Shown: positions 46,133 to 59,154, counted from the stretch's first letter. The stretch: DNA of 64,000 nt from Halisarca cf. caerulea (GCA_963170055.1 CAUJGJ010000135.1:734001-798000); one strand, 5' to 3'. Program-made: numbers and translations. The notes: generated by a model from the letters alone, not told the origin.

Positions 46133-47520
46133 AAAGGGCCACTGACATGAAAATTTTTTATTCGCTTGGTCGATGGTTCATATGTGAAAAATATCTTACG
46201 CTATAATTTTATTTGCAAATTTCGTGTTTAAATGGGAGTAAATGGAAGATTTAGTACGCAAAATCAGCCATTTTTTGATTAAATGTGTGGGTTGATGATT
46301 TCGAAGTGGAGGTTATTCGTGACGTCACAAGGTGAACGGAAGTAACCCAATCCTATTCTTCAGTATGGAAAATATGAAAATTTCCTCAGCCCATTCCTCA
46401 GATGAAAGATGTTGTTCGACTCTTTTCGATGGTAGAATCGGTGAAGTTACGAACTTTGTCTGTAAGGATAGCACAGGGGTTCCGCAAACATCCTACGAAT
46501 GGAGCGTTGCCAGTTCTAACTACCATCATCGATTGCCGAATCACCGTCTGAAAATGAACTTTGGACGCTGCAGATTACTACTGAGGGACTGAAGGGAATC
46601 TAAGTAGAGACTTTACCGTGTCACATGTGAAATATTTGCCACGTATATGAAGTTTTTCTTGCAAATCGTTCAAATAGGCAACACGCTCATTCACAAGGTG
46701 ACTTGTGACCATTTACTGCTAGATGGTCACTTAGAAGTTGCAACTACGTGCCCACTTTGAAGAGCTGTCGCTGAGCGGTATTGATCAATGACAGTCTTAG
46801 AAAGCGAGATACAAGAAACTTCTGTTGTTTTAGCGCTTTTGCGATAGGTATCGGTGGAACATTGTTCTGCTAAGTAGCATGAACTGCAAAATGGGTCCTA
46901 CAGGTTGCTGGCTAGCATAAATATGAGCAATATGACCCAAAGAATAGAAGGAGCAATTCATAAGCATGTAATTGCATGAAATGGAATGACTGGGGTGCAG
47001 AAGTATGACATAGAATGAATATCTTGGTAGTGCTCATATTCTGTCATAAAGGGCAACAAATGTTGAAAATCGACCATAGTGAAGTGCACATTACCTAATG
47101 CAGAAGTATTGCTAGGTGTATTTTGGAATTTGCAGCTATTTGGCTTTACTAGATCAAGTTAATCTTCATACAGGAATATTTGGGAGTGTACCAGGTACAA
47201 ATACTTCACCTAGCATCCCTATTGCGACCTCCCAGCAGTGCACCGTTGGTCAAGGCTTCACTAGGGAGCTCAATGGGTTTCTACCTCAATTTGTTTGCAA
47301 ATTATTTGGAAAATCGCTGCAAATTCCCTATACTAGCTGTACTAAACGTTCACCTTGTGACGTCATAACAAATATGGCCATCAGTTTTGCGGCCGAAACC
47401 GGAAGTGGGCAAGTTTCACTCACTTCGCAATAGTTGTTGCAAATTTAAACTCTCCTAAAGTTGTTTATTAGGGGGTAATTATTGATTTTCGCGAAAAAAA
47501 ATTATTGTCAGTGGCCCTTT
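46133..47520. mobile_element. Complete AAAGGGCCACTG-family element
   Basis: Inverted ends AAAGGGCCACTGACATGAAA and ATTATTGTCAGTGGCCCTTT, with TTAA at both margins, so a TTAA or TA target is possible. 1.39 kb. Near each end there is a GTGACGTCAC-type CRE-like palindrome (46320, 47358). Short ORFs inside (46332-46592 plus; 47116-47433 plus) have no recognised domain. Partial relatives are at 32272, 36110, 42385, 48365 and 59994. Confidence 0.75.
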
Positions 47521-47522
47521 AA

Positions 47523-48981
47523 AGCAACCCTGGACACAAACTGGGCCAATTCCCAGTTCATCATCTAGTGAACTAGAGATGGAAAAAACTTAGTACCCTA
47601 CTGAGTGCTCTTCATTAACAAAATGCATTGTGCAGGCTATGCCTTTGGTACACTCTTGTGGGATAGCAGTCCACCATTGTTATCATGCAGGTTCTATTTC
47701 TGCATGTTCACCCCTGCACATGTCCAAAAAGACTTCATGAAATAATACCTTCATGGCTCATTATTGAGAATATCCTATCCATTTCTGCTTCGAATTCTTA
47801 AACTTTTCGCTTTACTGAAACTTGTTTACAGCAGAGACCCTCCCTATAACAGAGGGCATGTATAGCAACTGTGGTGTAAAAGAGCACCACAGGCGAAGAT
47901 TTCCCTAGCTACATGAACACTGTATTCGAATTCTGGAAGAAAAAGATTATCATACAACATTTATAAGCCTCCAAATAGAGACATGATGCCAATGTAATCC
48001 TCTTCGGTCTTCTTCAGCAGGGTCGGTAGAGACTTTGTTTGATCCCGCGTGCCTTTTTGCTTCTCAAAAATGTTTTCTACTATGCCTTCATCGACTAAAC
48101 TAAACCAATAATGTTTGTAAAATAAGACAAATTGGCAGAAGTAATGCTCACATTTCCCAGTATTTGTTTACACGAGCTTTGCTTCCGTTCCCCTTGTGAC
48201 GTCATTTCCATTTTTTTCTGCTGAATTCGTTAACCCATGCATTCAATCAAGAAATGGCAGATTTTGCCAAGGATAATGGCAATTTACTTCTATTTGTGCA
48301 CATAATTGCAAGGTACGATTACTGAGCATGTTACTTTTAATTTACTTTTAGGCGTATTTTTTTGGCTGTCAGTGGACCATTAAGCACAAGATTATTGGTT
48401 TCACTACTAGAGCAAAGACCTACATGTATTGGTCCCAATAACGAGAATATGATTGTGCTTATTATTCAAAGGAAGGTAATAAGCTTGGAATATATACATA
48501 GTAGCTTTAGACAAACTAGTGGGGGCGGGAGAGACCTACAGATTCATTTATATTTATATGGGACTGATAAGAGGAAAGAGCAAATGGTAAATTTAAGCCA
48601 TAAGAAATGAGCTCTGTGGTATAATTATTAATTGCAATGTTACACAAGTAAAGTATTTGAAGGCATCTGAGATCCCACCTTGCCAAATTATTTTCCTCAG
48701 CCATTAGGTTATAAACAACCCTATTTGATATACTCATTGATACACAAGATTGAGTATACAACTAAAAACAGCCGTACATTCTGTTGATATTTCAATGCTA
48801 TATAAAAATCACATGAATATTCAATAATGCATGAGTTAATAATAGACACAATATGCTGCCATTGCAAAAATATTGATATCTAATAACCCATATTCAGGCA
48901 GTTACTAAAAACACCCTGCATGTGCATGTGTACATTTGACTGTTGTTATGTGCTTGCATGAGTTTTGAATTTAGAACTCAC
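47523..48981. other. Flank or intron left of the EGF-gene exon
   Basis: It includes GTCAGTGGACCATTAAGC (48369-48386), probably the right end of another AAAGGGCCACTG element. Further 3' exons of the minus-strand gene are expected here or further left, but none could be identified by homology. Confidence 0.4.
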
Positions 48982-49570
48982 CAGTACACCTTGTCCAATC
49001 TCTTTATGGGTTTTCTCTTCACAACTATCCCAGGAATAGCCATGTCAGCAAAGTCAGCAATGAGAGCCAGTGGGTTGAAGATAGGTAAAGTGAACTCGAA
49101 GTGAACAGGAGCAGCTCTCAAAAAGCTGATGTCAGCCCAGGCCCTGACGTGTCCATGAGACAGTGAAGATAGTTTAACATCAAATCCCATAGCTCTGATA
49201 TCAATGAGTCCAGTGTGCAGAAACTTAGCTATTGCCTCAAGAGCTTGTAGAGAAAACTTAAACAACTGTTTAATACCTTCTAAAACAAGTATAGCAGCAT
49301 CTAAGACCAGCTTGGCAGCTTGCATGGCAAGCTCCACCATAGCTAATGCAGTCTCGAAAAAAAGTAGAGAAGCCTCAGAAATGAGGAGTATTCCTTGGGC
49401 TGCCATCAGAGCATGCTCGAAAGAAGACCTGATGAAACATCCAGCGTTATACAGAAGGCATGCTGGGTCAGGAACCTTGAAGCAGCAGCTATCAAACCTT
49501 AGGCACGGCCAAACACAGACACCCCATACCTCCTTAGCACATCCACATGGGCAGAGGAAAGGAATGCAGA
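48982..49570 (-). CDS. Large extracellular protein gene, cysteine-rich/helical exon
   Basis: 589 bases, opened by TCTTGCAG and closed by TACTG|GTGAGT (phase 1 in, phase 2 out). It begins (V)CIPFLCPCGCAKEVWGVCVW with eleven more cysteine-dense residues to about position 45. A 90-residue Ala/Leu-rich amphipathic helical stretch follows (…FFETALAMVELAMQAAKLVL…). A beta-type segment (LSSLSHGHVRAWADISFLRA…VHFEFTLPIFNPLALIADF) ends at KRKPIKRLDKVY. It joins in frame with the 3303-base exon upstream. Family not recognised; the gene continues left. Confidence 0.8.
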
Positions 49571-50065
49571 CTGCAAGAGTCATTGAAAGACAATAATGAC
49601 ATTAGAATATGCAAGCAAATTAAGCATAATATGGATATTATACACTACTAATCAATGCTGTGACTTGAGCTATGCACTGTGCATGTACAGTAGGTAGGAA
49701 TACTATTAGTTACTTTTTTCACCACAGAAGGGGAGAATGCTCCTTTAATTTGTGCATTCTTACGTGCATGATACTGTATGTCTATTAATGCTAAAAAAGA
49801 ATGGACTAAACACAGATTCAGCAACAAGCCTGAATCATAAATGTGTGAGTAATCTTTTGCAGATGCTGAAAAATTACATTTCATTACTATGCAAACTGTG
49901 GATAGTTATCATAACAAATCTGCACATGTTCCACATGCGGAGCTGTAGTTTAATAGTAAATAGAACTGGTGGCTTTTTTGTTTTTAGAGGTTACTATTCA
50001 ATGGCAGAATATCACAAACATGTACAGCTATTCTATAAGAAAACTCTCCACAAAGAGAAACTTAC

Positions 50066-53000
50066 CATCACCACATGTCCTGTATCTGCAGATGACATGG
50101 TCCAACGTGTATGTCAAGTTAGCAATTTCTGAATGTGCACTAGAAAAATCATGCCTTGCCCCCTGTACAGCACTTTGAGCCTCACGAAACTCTTCATTGA
50201 GAAGATCAAAGTCCCGCTGAGCATTATGCAATACTTCTTGAGGAGCTGAGATAGCTGCCTCAGCTGCATCTGCTCTTCCTCTGAGGAAAGCCACCACACC
50301 ATCTTCAATAGCTTTGAAAAGACGGATGGTTAAGTTTGCTTTGATACCAAATTCTGCATTGTAAAGGCTACCAGTACTGGCATATATTCTCAGGTTAGCT
50401 TCCAATACGTTGAAAATATTTCCATACATGTACAGTTCAAATCCTGCTGGGTTGAAGTAAAGAGTAACTTCCGCTTCAATCCCCAACACAGATGCATAAC
50501 CTGATGCTTCGACTTTGAATGTTGGCAAAGGATTTGTTCGCATGAAAATGGACAAGAATGGCCCCTTCTCTTTTTCACTACGTGATTTATACATCTTCAA
50601 CTGACCTCCAGCAAGAGTCATAGGAAACAGCTCACCTTTCGCTTCAACAACATCTGGAAAGCTTACACAAATACAAACAGCAACCTTAACTCCATACCAA
50701 CTAATAGTACCATTGAAAAGTAAGCCTTGAGGTATAAAAAGTGCTAACTGTGGAAGGACAACGTCATTTTTAGCAAAGGTTAGTGAGAACCCCTCTGGAA
50801 AGTCGTGCTCACCAAGGAAAGTTGGTAGTTGGACACCAGTGCACAAGAAATCCAAGAAACTCTGTAGAGTAGCAGGAGTGGAAACAACTACATAAACATA
50901 GTTGTCTTTACTGTCAGGGTCAGTTGTGTCAATACGGACATAGCCAGTGGCCTCAAATCTGAAACAGTCAGGATGGCCAATCTTAATCTGCATTCCAAAG
51001 GCACCTCCATTAGGGTATGGAACACCAGGTGTGAGGGTTACTGCCAGAAAGATGTTGCAAATATCCAAAATGGGAATTCCAAAGGCTTTGTTCCAGCATC
51101 CTTGCATAGCAAATTCAACTGTTACTGCTGGTTTAGGGAACTCAACTTGAATTAGCCCATGTAAAGTGAGATTATCATCAGGTGGGTTTAAAGTGATGAT
51201 TATAGCTGCCTGTACCCCAAGGACATATGAAACAGCTTCTGTATCCTCATCTACATTGTATTCCATAAACAAATTTGCATAGGCCATGGGTATGTCTCCC
51301 AACATAAAATTCTTCAAGCCAGACTCAATATAGATATGCGATAGATCATTTTGCATGTATGAGAAGAGAAAGAAGATAGTGTTTGGTCCTAGTAAGTCAT
51401 ACAGAATCTTGCAAAATGAGCTTGAATTGCAGCTGTCAGGCCATCCTATTATTCCATAAAACGTTACTCCCTCCAATGCTCCTCCATAGTGATTGACAAG
51501 CTCATTGTACAGCATGCTGCTCATTGGAAGTGATGCTGCAGCTGAAGATACCTCCACAATGACTGCATTAGCTTTTGTAGTCAGGAAAGGTGACTGACCA
51601 GCCAATGCTCCCACAAAGGATGTCAATGGAGTAGCCATAATAAAATCCTTGATTTCCAGACCAAGGTAGTATACGTTTCCATAGTCAATGCATGCTGTTC
51701 CTCTGACAGTGGCTAGTGAGCTACGTGCTAAATCAGATGCCACACAGAAACTTGATGGGTACATATTTGCCTGGAAGGTAGCCTCGATGCAAGGATAGAT
51801 TAATCCAACTTGCAGAACACCTATAGCTTCCATGAGGGGCAAGATGACAAAGGCAGGATTAAGTGCGACCAGAATACCACTTAGACCACCTAGGTAAAAG
51901 TCAGAACAGGCACTCATGAAGTATGAACCATCCGCTTTAACTGTAATCTCAACAGCAAAGTTAATACCAACAAATCTAAATCCTCCCACAACAATGAAGT
52001 TCATGTCTTCAATGTCTTTGTCAGCATTGCTATCAAGTTTCAGTTGGTACACAACCTTGATACTTGATACTTCAACCAAGCCTCTCACCAAAACAATGAG
52101 CTCAGTGCTTGCAGGTTCTACAGTGATGTTGCAAATCTTGCTGGCCCTGTCTACAGCAATGGATTGGACAGGGAGATTACTTAGATCTTTCTGGTCAAGA
52201 ACGCTAACCATAGAGGGTGCTCTTTCATTGCTTGTTATCAGTGAGAACATATTGCCTAAGGTTGCTTTCGCTGAAGCTGTTCCCTCTAAGGGAGGAGAGG
52301 CTGGTTTGAGCTGCAAAACACCATTGTTGTAAGCAAAAGACCACTGATATCGAATGGAGGAAATGATGAAGTCAAAGAGATACTGAAATCCTGCCTCCTC
52401 TTGGGGGACAAGACACCCTGTTGGTACTCCTGTAGATTGTAGAGTGCTGTCAGGAACAGAAAAGCTGGAATTTGCATAGGAGATGTGGAAATTGGACAAC
52501 TGAAGGGAGTTGAAGAAGGTCACTGATGGTACACCACCTGACAGTCTATTCAGAAATTCATTCAGGCCAACATTGTAGGCTCCATCACAGCCTGTGAAAA
52601 TGAACACATCTGGATCAGTCAGGCCAACATTGCCAAGGGAATGACTGACAATGATGTACATGTCATCAGTGAACCAACTACTGATCTGTCCTGTTCCTCT
52701 GAAAGCAAGGACCAGTTTATAGCCATCATCTATATTGATACTCCCACACAGGGAAGCATCATTCAGAGTAATGGATCCGAGTGTTGTAGATGGTATTTCT
52801 CTGTCAAAGGAATCTTGCATGTACTGTATAACATTCAAACTCCCCGACAAAGTAGTTGTAATATACCAAATGGAGTTGTCCTTCAAGTCAAGTGTGGTTG
52901 TAAATGTCTTTCCTCCCAAAGTTGTCTCCCCAATTAGGGACAAATAAGATAGAGTATGTGATGATCCAGCAAATGATATCTTGAAGTAGGCATAAACATT

Positions 53001-53368
53001 GTTTATAACCACAATATTAGGATAGAACTGCATTTGCTTATCTGTTTGGAATGTGACAGCAGTGAGCTCAGTACGTGAACAGTCAAAGGACAATTGCATT
53101 AGGTTAGCTGCAATTGGTAGAGCTAGAGTGGTGTTTGGACCAAATACAGCATACATCAAATCTCCAGCTGGCTTCAGGTTAGTGCTGAGCAAGTTCAGTA
53201 CATAAGAACCACTTGTGGTTCCATACGACTGCTGAGCAAGTGCAGTGAACATCATACTAGCACAGGAGCAGAGGTTAGAGCCACATCCACCTAGCAGGTG
53301 ATGCTGGATTACTCCAATGAAACTATTGTCACTTGGCTGGACTGCTGGTGGGTTGAGTGGGTTAAAAT
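50066..53368 (-). CDS. Large extracellular protein gene, 1101-codon exon of unknown family
   Basis: A single 3303-base open exon (phase 1-1), acceptor TTCTTCTGCAG|AT and donor GATG|GTAAGT. It encodes a long, beta-rich, cysteine-poor ectodomain with at least seven N-glycosylation sequons (for example FGPNTTL, YANSSF, ICNITV, DDNLTL, LFNGTI, KANLTI, IANLTY). The last 80 residues form a likely coiled coil (RADAAEAAISAPQEVL…EFREAQSAVQGARHDFSSAH) ending in CRYRTCGDG. No enzyme or adhesion motif is recognised. The frame continues upstream to 53474 with a signal-peptide-like MQSQTAFYITYTLLVSYYII; an alternative is therefore that a shorter transcript starts here. The phase-1 acceptor matches the EGF exons, so I prefer splicing. 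Confidence 0.85.
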
Positions 53369-54757
53369 CTGCAGAAGAAATGATATAATATGAAACGAGC
53401 AATGTATATGTTATATAAAAAGCTGTTTGAGACTGCATTATTCTGAATATATTTTGGTATAAGTACGTAGCCATTTCTTTTGAACTTACAGCGGGATAAA
53501 AATCACCATCATCATGAAAATACCAATTTAAATGTGTGGTGATTGCACAGGATATTTATACCCACCTGGCAATAAGATGCGAAAATGGCTGCCTTCAAAC
53601 AGTCTCTTGGACTATCGGCTATTTTTTTCTTAATTTATAAGCTTTTTGCTTTTTTACCTCACTATAGAGTAAAGATCTGCATTTGGGGAGCATGATGATG
53701 CTAAGAAAGCAATTAATTTTATCCCCATATTTTGAAGTAATCTATCGACCTTTGAATATAGCACTTCAGTTAGAGCCCATGCAGGTTCAAGCACCTGAGG
53801 GCAGAGTGATTATTAATGCCATACAACGAGCTTATAACCTTAACCTTAACTGGCTTCTAAACTGATGCAAAAGAGAGTTTAGTGCCTCTCTTACGATTCA
53901 CTTACATTGAAAACGGGTGCCAATTAGTTGATTGACTAATTTCCGTTTGTCAATTAACAGACAAAAACCACATAGATCTGTATTTTCCCAGCACTGCCAT
54001 AGCATAGAACAATACAGATCACACTGATACTGTTTGAAGCATACAAACTTGCCAGAACCTTTGATGTTACAGTGCATCAGTTTAGAAATATATACCTAAC
54101 CCGAAAACTACAACAACCTGTGGAGTAAGAAACACATTTAGTATGACTGAGTTGCTGAAAGGCACATTTTTCAGCTTTAGAGAGGCAAATTGCTCCTCAA
54201 TTGTCTTAAAAACCTCCACAGGGCATTGATGTAGGCTAATTTATGGAAATAATCTGTCCCGGCCATTGTTACGGGAAATTAGAAAGGAAGACGGCATGAT
54301 ATTAAGTGAATGCCATATACTTTGTCTATATGGTAGGTCACAACAAACTATGTCATGGGAATATCTATACAAAAACATAGTGCTTAAAAAGGTAGCGTCA
54401 CAAGGCCATTTGCAATTGGGTCTTTGAGCTCCAAAAACTCCCAAACTAAACAATATATGCAATAATGATCAGCGTCTGAGTTACTTTGATGCATATACCC
54501 CTACATTTTGCGAGCAACTTGTTTATTGGGTTCATTTGCATGCCCTTTGAAAGAGCCATACTTTAACTATTATTTCAACAAGCAAATTCCTATAGCCATG
54601 AGTATATAAAAACTGAAAATCAAACAAATGTCCTGTGATATTGCTGTACCAGGAAATGGACATTAAAGAAGTTATCAGCTGAGATAAACTTCAGAGGGTA
54701 AGTGCATGGTAAAACTTGTGCAAGTGTACATCCAACTGACAAGGTCTGCATGCTCAC
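53369..54757. other. Intron of the EGF gene
   Basis: 1389 bases. No mobile element or extra exon recognised; contains the possible alternative start described for the large exon (53474 leftward). Confidence 0.6.
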
Positions 54758-54880
54758 CTTCACAGTCATGTCTATCTGACTGAAGAATGTAGCCACTGTT
54801 GCAACTGCACTGGTAACTTCCAACTTGATTAGAACAATCATGAGAGCATCCACCATTGCTGGAAGAACACTCATTAATAT
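54758..54880 (-). CDS. EGF-like exon, most C-terminal of the array
   Basis: 41 codons, phase 1-1, acceptor GGCTACAG and donor AAG|GTGAGC. It encodes (D)INECSSSNGGCSHDCSNQVG then SYQCSCNSGYILQSDRHDC: six cysteines and the D-I-N-E-C / N-x-x-G-S-Y-x-C calcium-binding pattern. More diverged than the duplicated pairs to the right, so likely older. It precedes the 1101-codon exon. Confidence 0.93.
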
Positions 54881-57369
54881 CTGTAGCCGGAATGAAGGAA
54901 ATAAATGTGTGACAAAGATGACAACCATTATTAAAACACACATAGCTACAGCAAAGTTGTCTAAGTCTAAACCTACATTAAAAGCTCAAACAATATGTAT
55001 ATTGGTAGGATTTTTTTACGAAAATGAAGCACATGGTGCTCAGTGCATGAGGTATACATAATATTATACATAAGTGAGACACATGCTGGCTTTCCTATAA
55101 AGTTTATGAACTATTTAATGTACGTTCTATTTAGTGTTGTAAATAAGGTTCTGTTTTTGCTAAGACAGATGTCTTAGCAATGTCAAATTTTGATTGTACA
55201 TGCTGCAAATTTACTTGGTTGATTATTGAAAATTTGTATAACAACTAGGTGAAATGGTGGCCTTTGGCTGCCTTCTCCCCTAGTTCGTCACATGGGTACA
55301 ACCCTTATATCAAGTGTAAAGTCATTGGATAGAGTGTGGTTCTTGTATAGTAACTGGTTCGTAGCAGCTTAATCCCATGTACACACTATCCCACAGGTAC
55401 TCCACCCACCCAACCACACACAAACACATGTGCACATGTACACCTACACCCATCCACACCCACCCACCCACACAAATACACACACACACACACACACACT
55501 ACACCTGCACCATGTACACACACACGGTAGGTTAGACCATAGGTTATAGAAGTATGCGATAGGGTCAAAATTGCATATCAACTATTGTTGTAATCCTAGG
55601 ATTCAACAGTACTCTCTAAATTTTCGTCATAGTCTACTTTTCTTCTGAAAATTCTATATTTGTGTCAGGGCAAACAATTCTGGTTAATCCTATTCTATTC
55701 TAATACAAAGATGAAATTTTCCATGCACTGGGTGTGAGGAATTTTTAGAGTGAATGTGGTATTAATCTTTCATTTTGTATAACAGTTGTATCTTGTCCCT
55801 GACTCCAATAATTCAACAGGCGACTATTATTGTCATTCAAAACATTTGGATATTACTGAACAAAGGTTAGAGTATGAATTATCAGGTTAGGTATTCATTG
55901 TATGGTTTGTAAATAATGCCCTTGAGATCACTTGTTGTAAGGTACAGATTACTGATATGCCCAGCGAACATGCAGTATATTCGTAAACATTTGAGCTATC
56001 ATTACACACAATATCACCGTACTGTTTACTCAGTTCATCAGTAATCCATACCGTGCAACCAGTGATTTCAAGGGTATTCGCTTATCCAAACCATGCAGAG
56101 GAGACCTAACCCAACAATTCACAATAAATACACACAACCTAACCGTTGTTCAGCACTACTACTGGTTCGGATCAATTTTAGATGAGCATTCACCAATGCG
56201 TCACAACTGGTCATCCTTTGGTCAAGCAAATCGCGCATGATCTGTCTCGCAAAGGTGTTACAATGTAATCATGTTTCTAATTACTACAGGCATGCCCCTC
56301 TAAAGTTCAATGTACACATAACCTACATCCCAAAAAGACAACCTGATTGAGTACCGAACTGGGGAAATGGTATGCATGTATGTTATGTCCAAATCAAGGC
56401 CAGAATGTGTAGATCACAATGGGGCATGTATGTGGTTTTAAGCTATGTGGTCAAAGCGCAACACCTTCGAAGGTCTTCTAATGTGCGATGAATGTAATCT
56501 AGCCCAAAGTTTCTACTGTTGTCAGAGCAAATTGTTCACTACCTCCTAACCAAACCAAATGATGATGTTTTCAAACGTACCGATCATGTGACAGCATGTG
56601 ACTATAGAGTGCCATTCGAGTGGAAATTTTCTTTCAATATCTTGGTAGTGAAATCTTAATCTGGAGCAGCGGCAACAGTGCTATCAGGTTCCATATAGTC
56701 CAAACCACGGTGAAAGATTCCTGGAGCTTTGTATCTTCCACCATGCAAGTTATGTCCTGTGTTTTGTTGCCGGAGAGCTCGGAAAACAACGTAACACCCT
56801 GGACACAACAGCTTGCTTTGAGCTACCAGGCTCCAGGAATCCTTCAGGCCCCTTATGAATCTAAGGAGTAGTTTGAACTCGTTGGCATTTTCAGAAGGTA
56901 AGATTTGTACCACAGTTTTGCTTATTTGTCTATTCGACAGTAGGTGAAGAAAATGCTTGTAAATCGACTTAATGGTAGATTGGATAGAACACCAACATAA
57001 CATAGCCCATCTAGCCCTATGTATACCTAGCCCTCCATACGTTTATACTTATGCCTGTCCAGCCCAGTGTAACAAACAACTTTTTATCTATACCATGTTC
57101 TAATGATTTTTAATGTTTGATATATTTTCATCACTACATCTTTTATCCACGCATTTTTATAAGGATTTTGTATCATGGTTTTGCCTATAAAAACAATTAA
57201 CATAATATTTAGCATTGAGGAAACAAATATGTTCCCAAGATCATAGAATCAGCAAGGAAAACAGTTACCATGTTTTCATACAACATATAGATATAGCTGG
57301 TACACAATACTACATGATAAAATCTTACACAAATAAAAATACTCAATATACTAGTATGAACAAACTCAC
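54881..57369. other. Intron of the EGF gene
   Basis: 2489 bases. It holds a C/A-rich low-complexity tract (55395-55525) and an unassigned minus-strand open frame at 56656-57003 (…KLLCPGCYVVFRALRQQNTG…GIFHRGLDYMEPDS). It also has a 57003-57130 fragment of the GGGCTAGACGGGCATA element family. No EGF exon lies in between. Confidence 0.55.
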
Positions 57370-57501
57370 CAATACATGTAGTATGTGATGTTGTGCTCAG
57401 CTGATATCCACTGTTGCAGACACAAGAAAATGACCCAGGCCTGTTTTCACATTCACTGTTTGAGTCACAGCCATCAGTATTCAAAGCACATTCATCAATG
57501 T
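57370..57501 (-). CDS. cbEGF exon, type A (pair 1)
   Basis: 44 codons, phase 1-1. (D)IDECALNTDGCDSNSECENR then PGSFSCVCNSGYQLSTTSHT and TCI(G): six cysteines with the calcium-binding DIDEC…N…GSFSC pattern. Acceptor GACTAG, donor ATTG|GTGAGT. Confidence 0.95.
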
Positions 57502-57624
57502 CTAGTCATGAGAGTAGAGAGCAGCAACAATCAAAGAACCATGACACTTTACTTCCTGTGTGATCTCAGCCAGCCTCGAGTGCAGATCTCTCAGTACCCA
57601 AATGTGCACATTTCACAAACTAAC

Positions 57625-57747
57625 CATCACATGCTTTGCCATCTTCGTTCAATCTGTATCCATCATTGCAAAAACAAGTGAAGGATCCAACATTGTTGGA
57701 ACAATTATGAGCACATCCATCAGTGTCTGCTGTACACTCATCAATAT
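57625..57747 (-). CDS. cbEGF exon, type B (pair 1)
   Basis: 41 codons, phase 1-1. (D)IDECTADTDGCAHNCSNNVG then SFTCFCNDGYRLNEDGKACD(G); six cysteines. The 123-base intron to the type A exon at 57501 is short; the pair behaves as a unit. Confidence 0.95.
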
Positions 57748-58048
57748 CTACAGTAATAGAAGCAATTAATAGTACTACAGACAGTAGAATGGCTGCTGGA
57801 TCCAACCTCATTCACACAACGGGGAAGGAAAGGTCAGTGTAACTAGCCACAAGGGTGTAAATATACAATGGCTTATGTACCAGATACTACATGCCTGTGA
57901 GGAGGCATCACATTTACTGCTCGAGATACGAGGGTGCAAAGTACCCGAGAGCGATTGCAGGGAACTACAATATCAAAATAAACACCTAAACCTTGATAAA
58001 ATATAAATAATATGCTCTCAAGATCATAAACATAGAAAGAAAATAGTG

Positions 58049-58123
58049 AACAAGTGTAGGACCCAACATTGTTGGAACAATTGTGAGCACATCCATTAGT
58101 GTCTGCTGCACACTCATTGATAT
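58049..58123 (-). pseudogene. Truncated type B EGF exon
   Basis: Starts correctly (CTGCAG|ATATCAATGAG…; INECAADTNGCAHNCSNNVG) but after SYTC breaks into sequence matching intron DNA (…AGATCATAAACATAG…) found near 59460 and 63205. Half the domain (last two cysteines) and the donor are gone, so it is a deletion relic, unlikely to be spliced in. Confidence 0.85.
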
Positions 58124-58265
58124 CTGCAGTACATGTAAAATGGATGGAACTAATAATACTACCAGGGAGTACATTTTCCTACTGAGGCAAAACTATGGAC
58201 ATTGTATGTAGTGTGCATAGGACACTTCCTGCTGCTGAGTCATATGCTAGTATGAACAAACTCAC

Positions 58266-58397
58266 CAACGCATGTAGTACGCGATGTTGTACTCAGCTGA
58301 TATCCACTGTTGCAGTTGCAAGAAAATGACCCGGGACTGTTTTCACATTCACTGTTTGAGTCACAGCCATCAGTATTCAAAGCACATTCATCAATGT
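58266..58397 (-). CDS. cbEGF exon, type A (pair 2)
   Basis: 44 codons, phase 1-1, DIDECALNTDGCDSNSECEN then SPGSFSCNCNSGYQLSTTSR. The second cysteine-block reads CNC where pair 1 has CVC. Six cysteines kept. Confidence 0.95.
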
Positions 58398-58791
58398 CTA
58401 GTCATGAGAGTAAAGAGCAGCAACAATCAAAGAATAATGCCACACTGCTTCCAGTGTGATCTCAGTCAGTCTCAAGTGCAGATCACTTACATACTTACAA
58501 AAATGTACACATTATAGCGATGTTCTCCCTAGAAATAGTTTCAAGACATGTTGAATATGTACATACGTACATCATCATATACATATACATACAATGCATC
58601 ACAAATTGCTTGCAGTTTCAGTTTTGGACAAAAGCACAATTCGTACTGAACAATGATTTTTCAATAATGAATGAATGCATGCATACTTTCTTCTACAAAT
58701 AGTATTAAATTTTACTAAAGAAGGTATGTTGGACTGACTTGCCTTAAGATACCCTGGGAGAACACTGTTATAATTATTTCACAAAACTAAC

Positions 58792-58914
58792 CATCACATC
58801 CTTTGCCATCCTCGTTAAGTCTGTATCCATCATTGCAAAAACAAGTGAAGGACCCAACATTGTTGGAACAATTGTGAGCACATCCATCAGTTTCTGCTGC
58901 ACACTCATCAATAT
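58792..58914 (-). CDS. cbEGF exon, type B (pair 2)
   Basis: 41 codons, phase 1-1; IDECAAETDGCAHNCSNNVG then SFTCFCNDGYRLNEDGKGCD. Six cysteines. 394 bases separate it from the type A exon, the longest spacing of the intact pairs. Confidence 0.95.
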
Positions 58915-59097
58915 CTACAGTAACAGTAGAACTTAATAGTACTACAGACAGTAGAATGGCTGCTGGATCCAACCTCATTCACACAAAGGGGAAGGAAAGG
59001 TCGGCGTAACTAGCCACAAGGGTGTAGAAGATACAATGGGCTACTTGCAAAAAGGATTTAAAATGTCCTTCATTAACATTAATTTTGGAATGTCACC

Positions 59098-59150
59098 CGT
59101 ACACTGGTAGCTACCAGAAAGTTGATATCCTGCATTGCAGTTACTGGTTG
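59098..59150 (-). pseudogene. Relic of a third EGF type, copy 1
   Basis: The minus strand reads SNCNAGYQLSGSYQCTGDIP, an EGF C-terminal loop out of context. A 'GGTAGGTTAGACTGGGTAC' element begins immediately beside it. A matching relic is at 62830-62890. Confidence 0.6.
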
Positions 59151-59154
59151 GTTG

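Noticed and set aside
49204..49596. 130-codon plus-strand ORF opposite the helical exon
   Set aside because: Shadow of the minus-strand coding exon, which has matching splice sites.
51916..52332. 138-codon plus-strand ORF
   Set aside because: Antisense shadow of the 1101-codon exon.
57385..57681. Repeated plus-strand ORFs (LCSADIHCC…) across the EGF array
   Set aside because: Same antisense frame of each type A exon; they recur only because the exons were duplicated.
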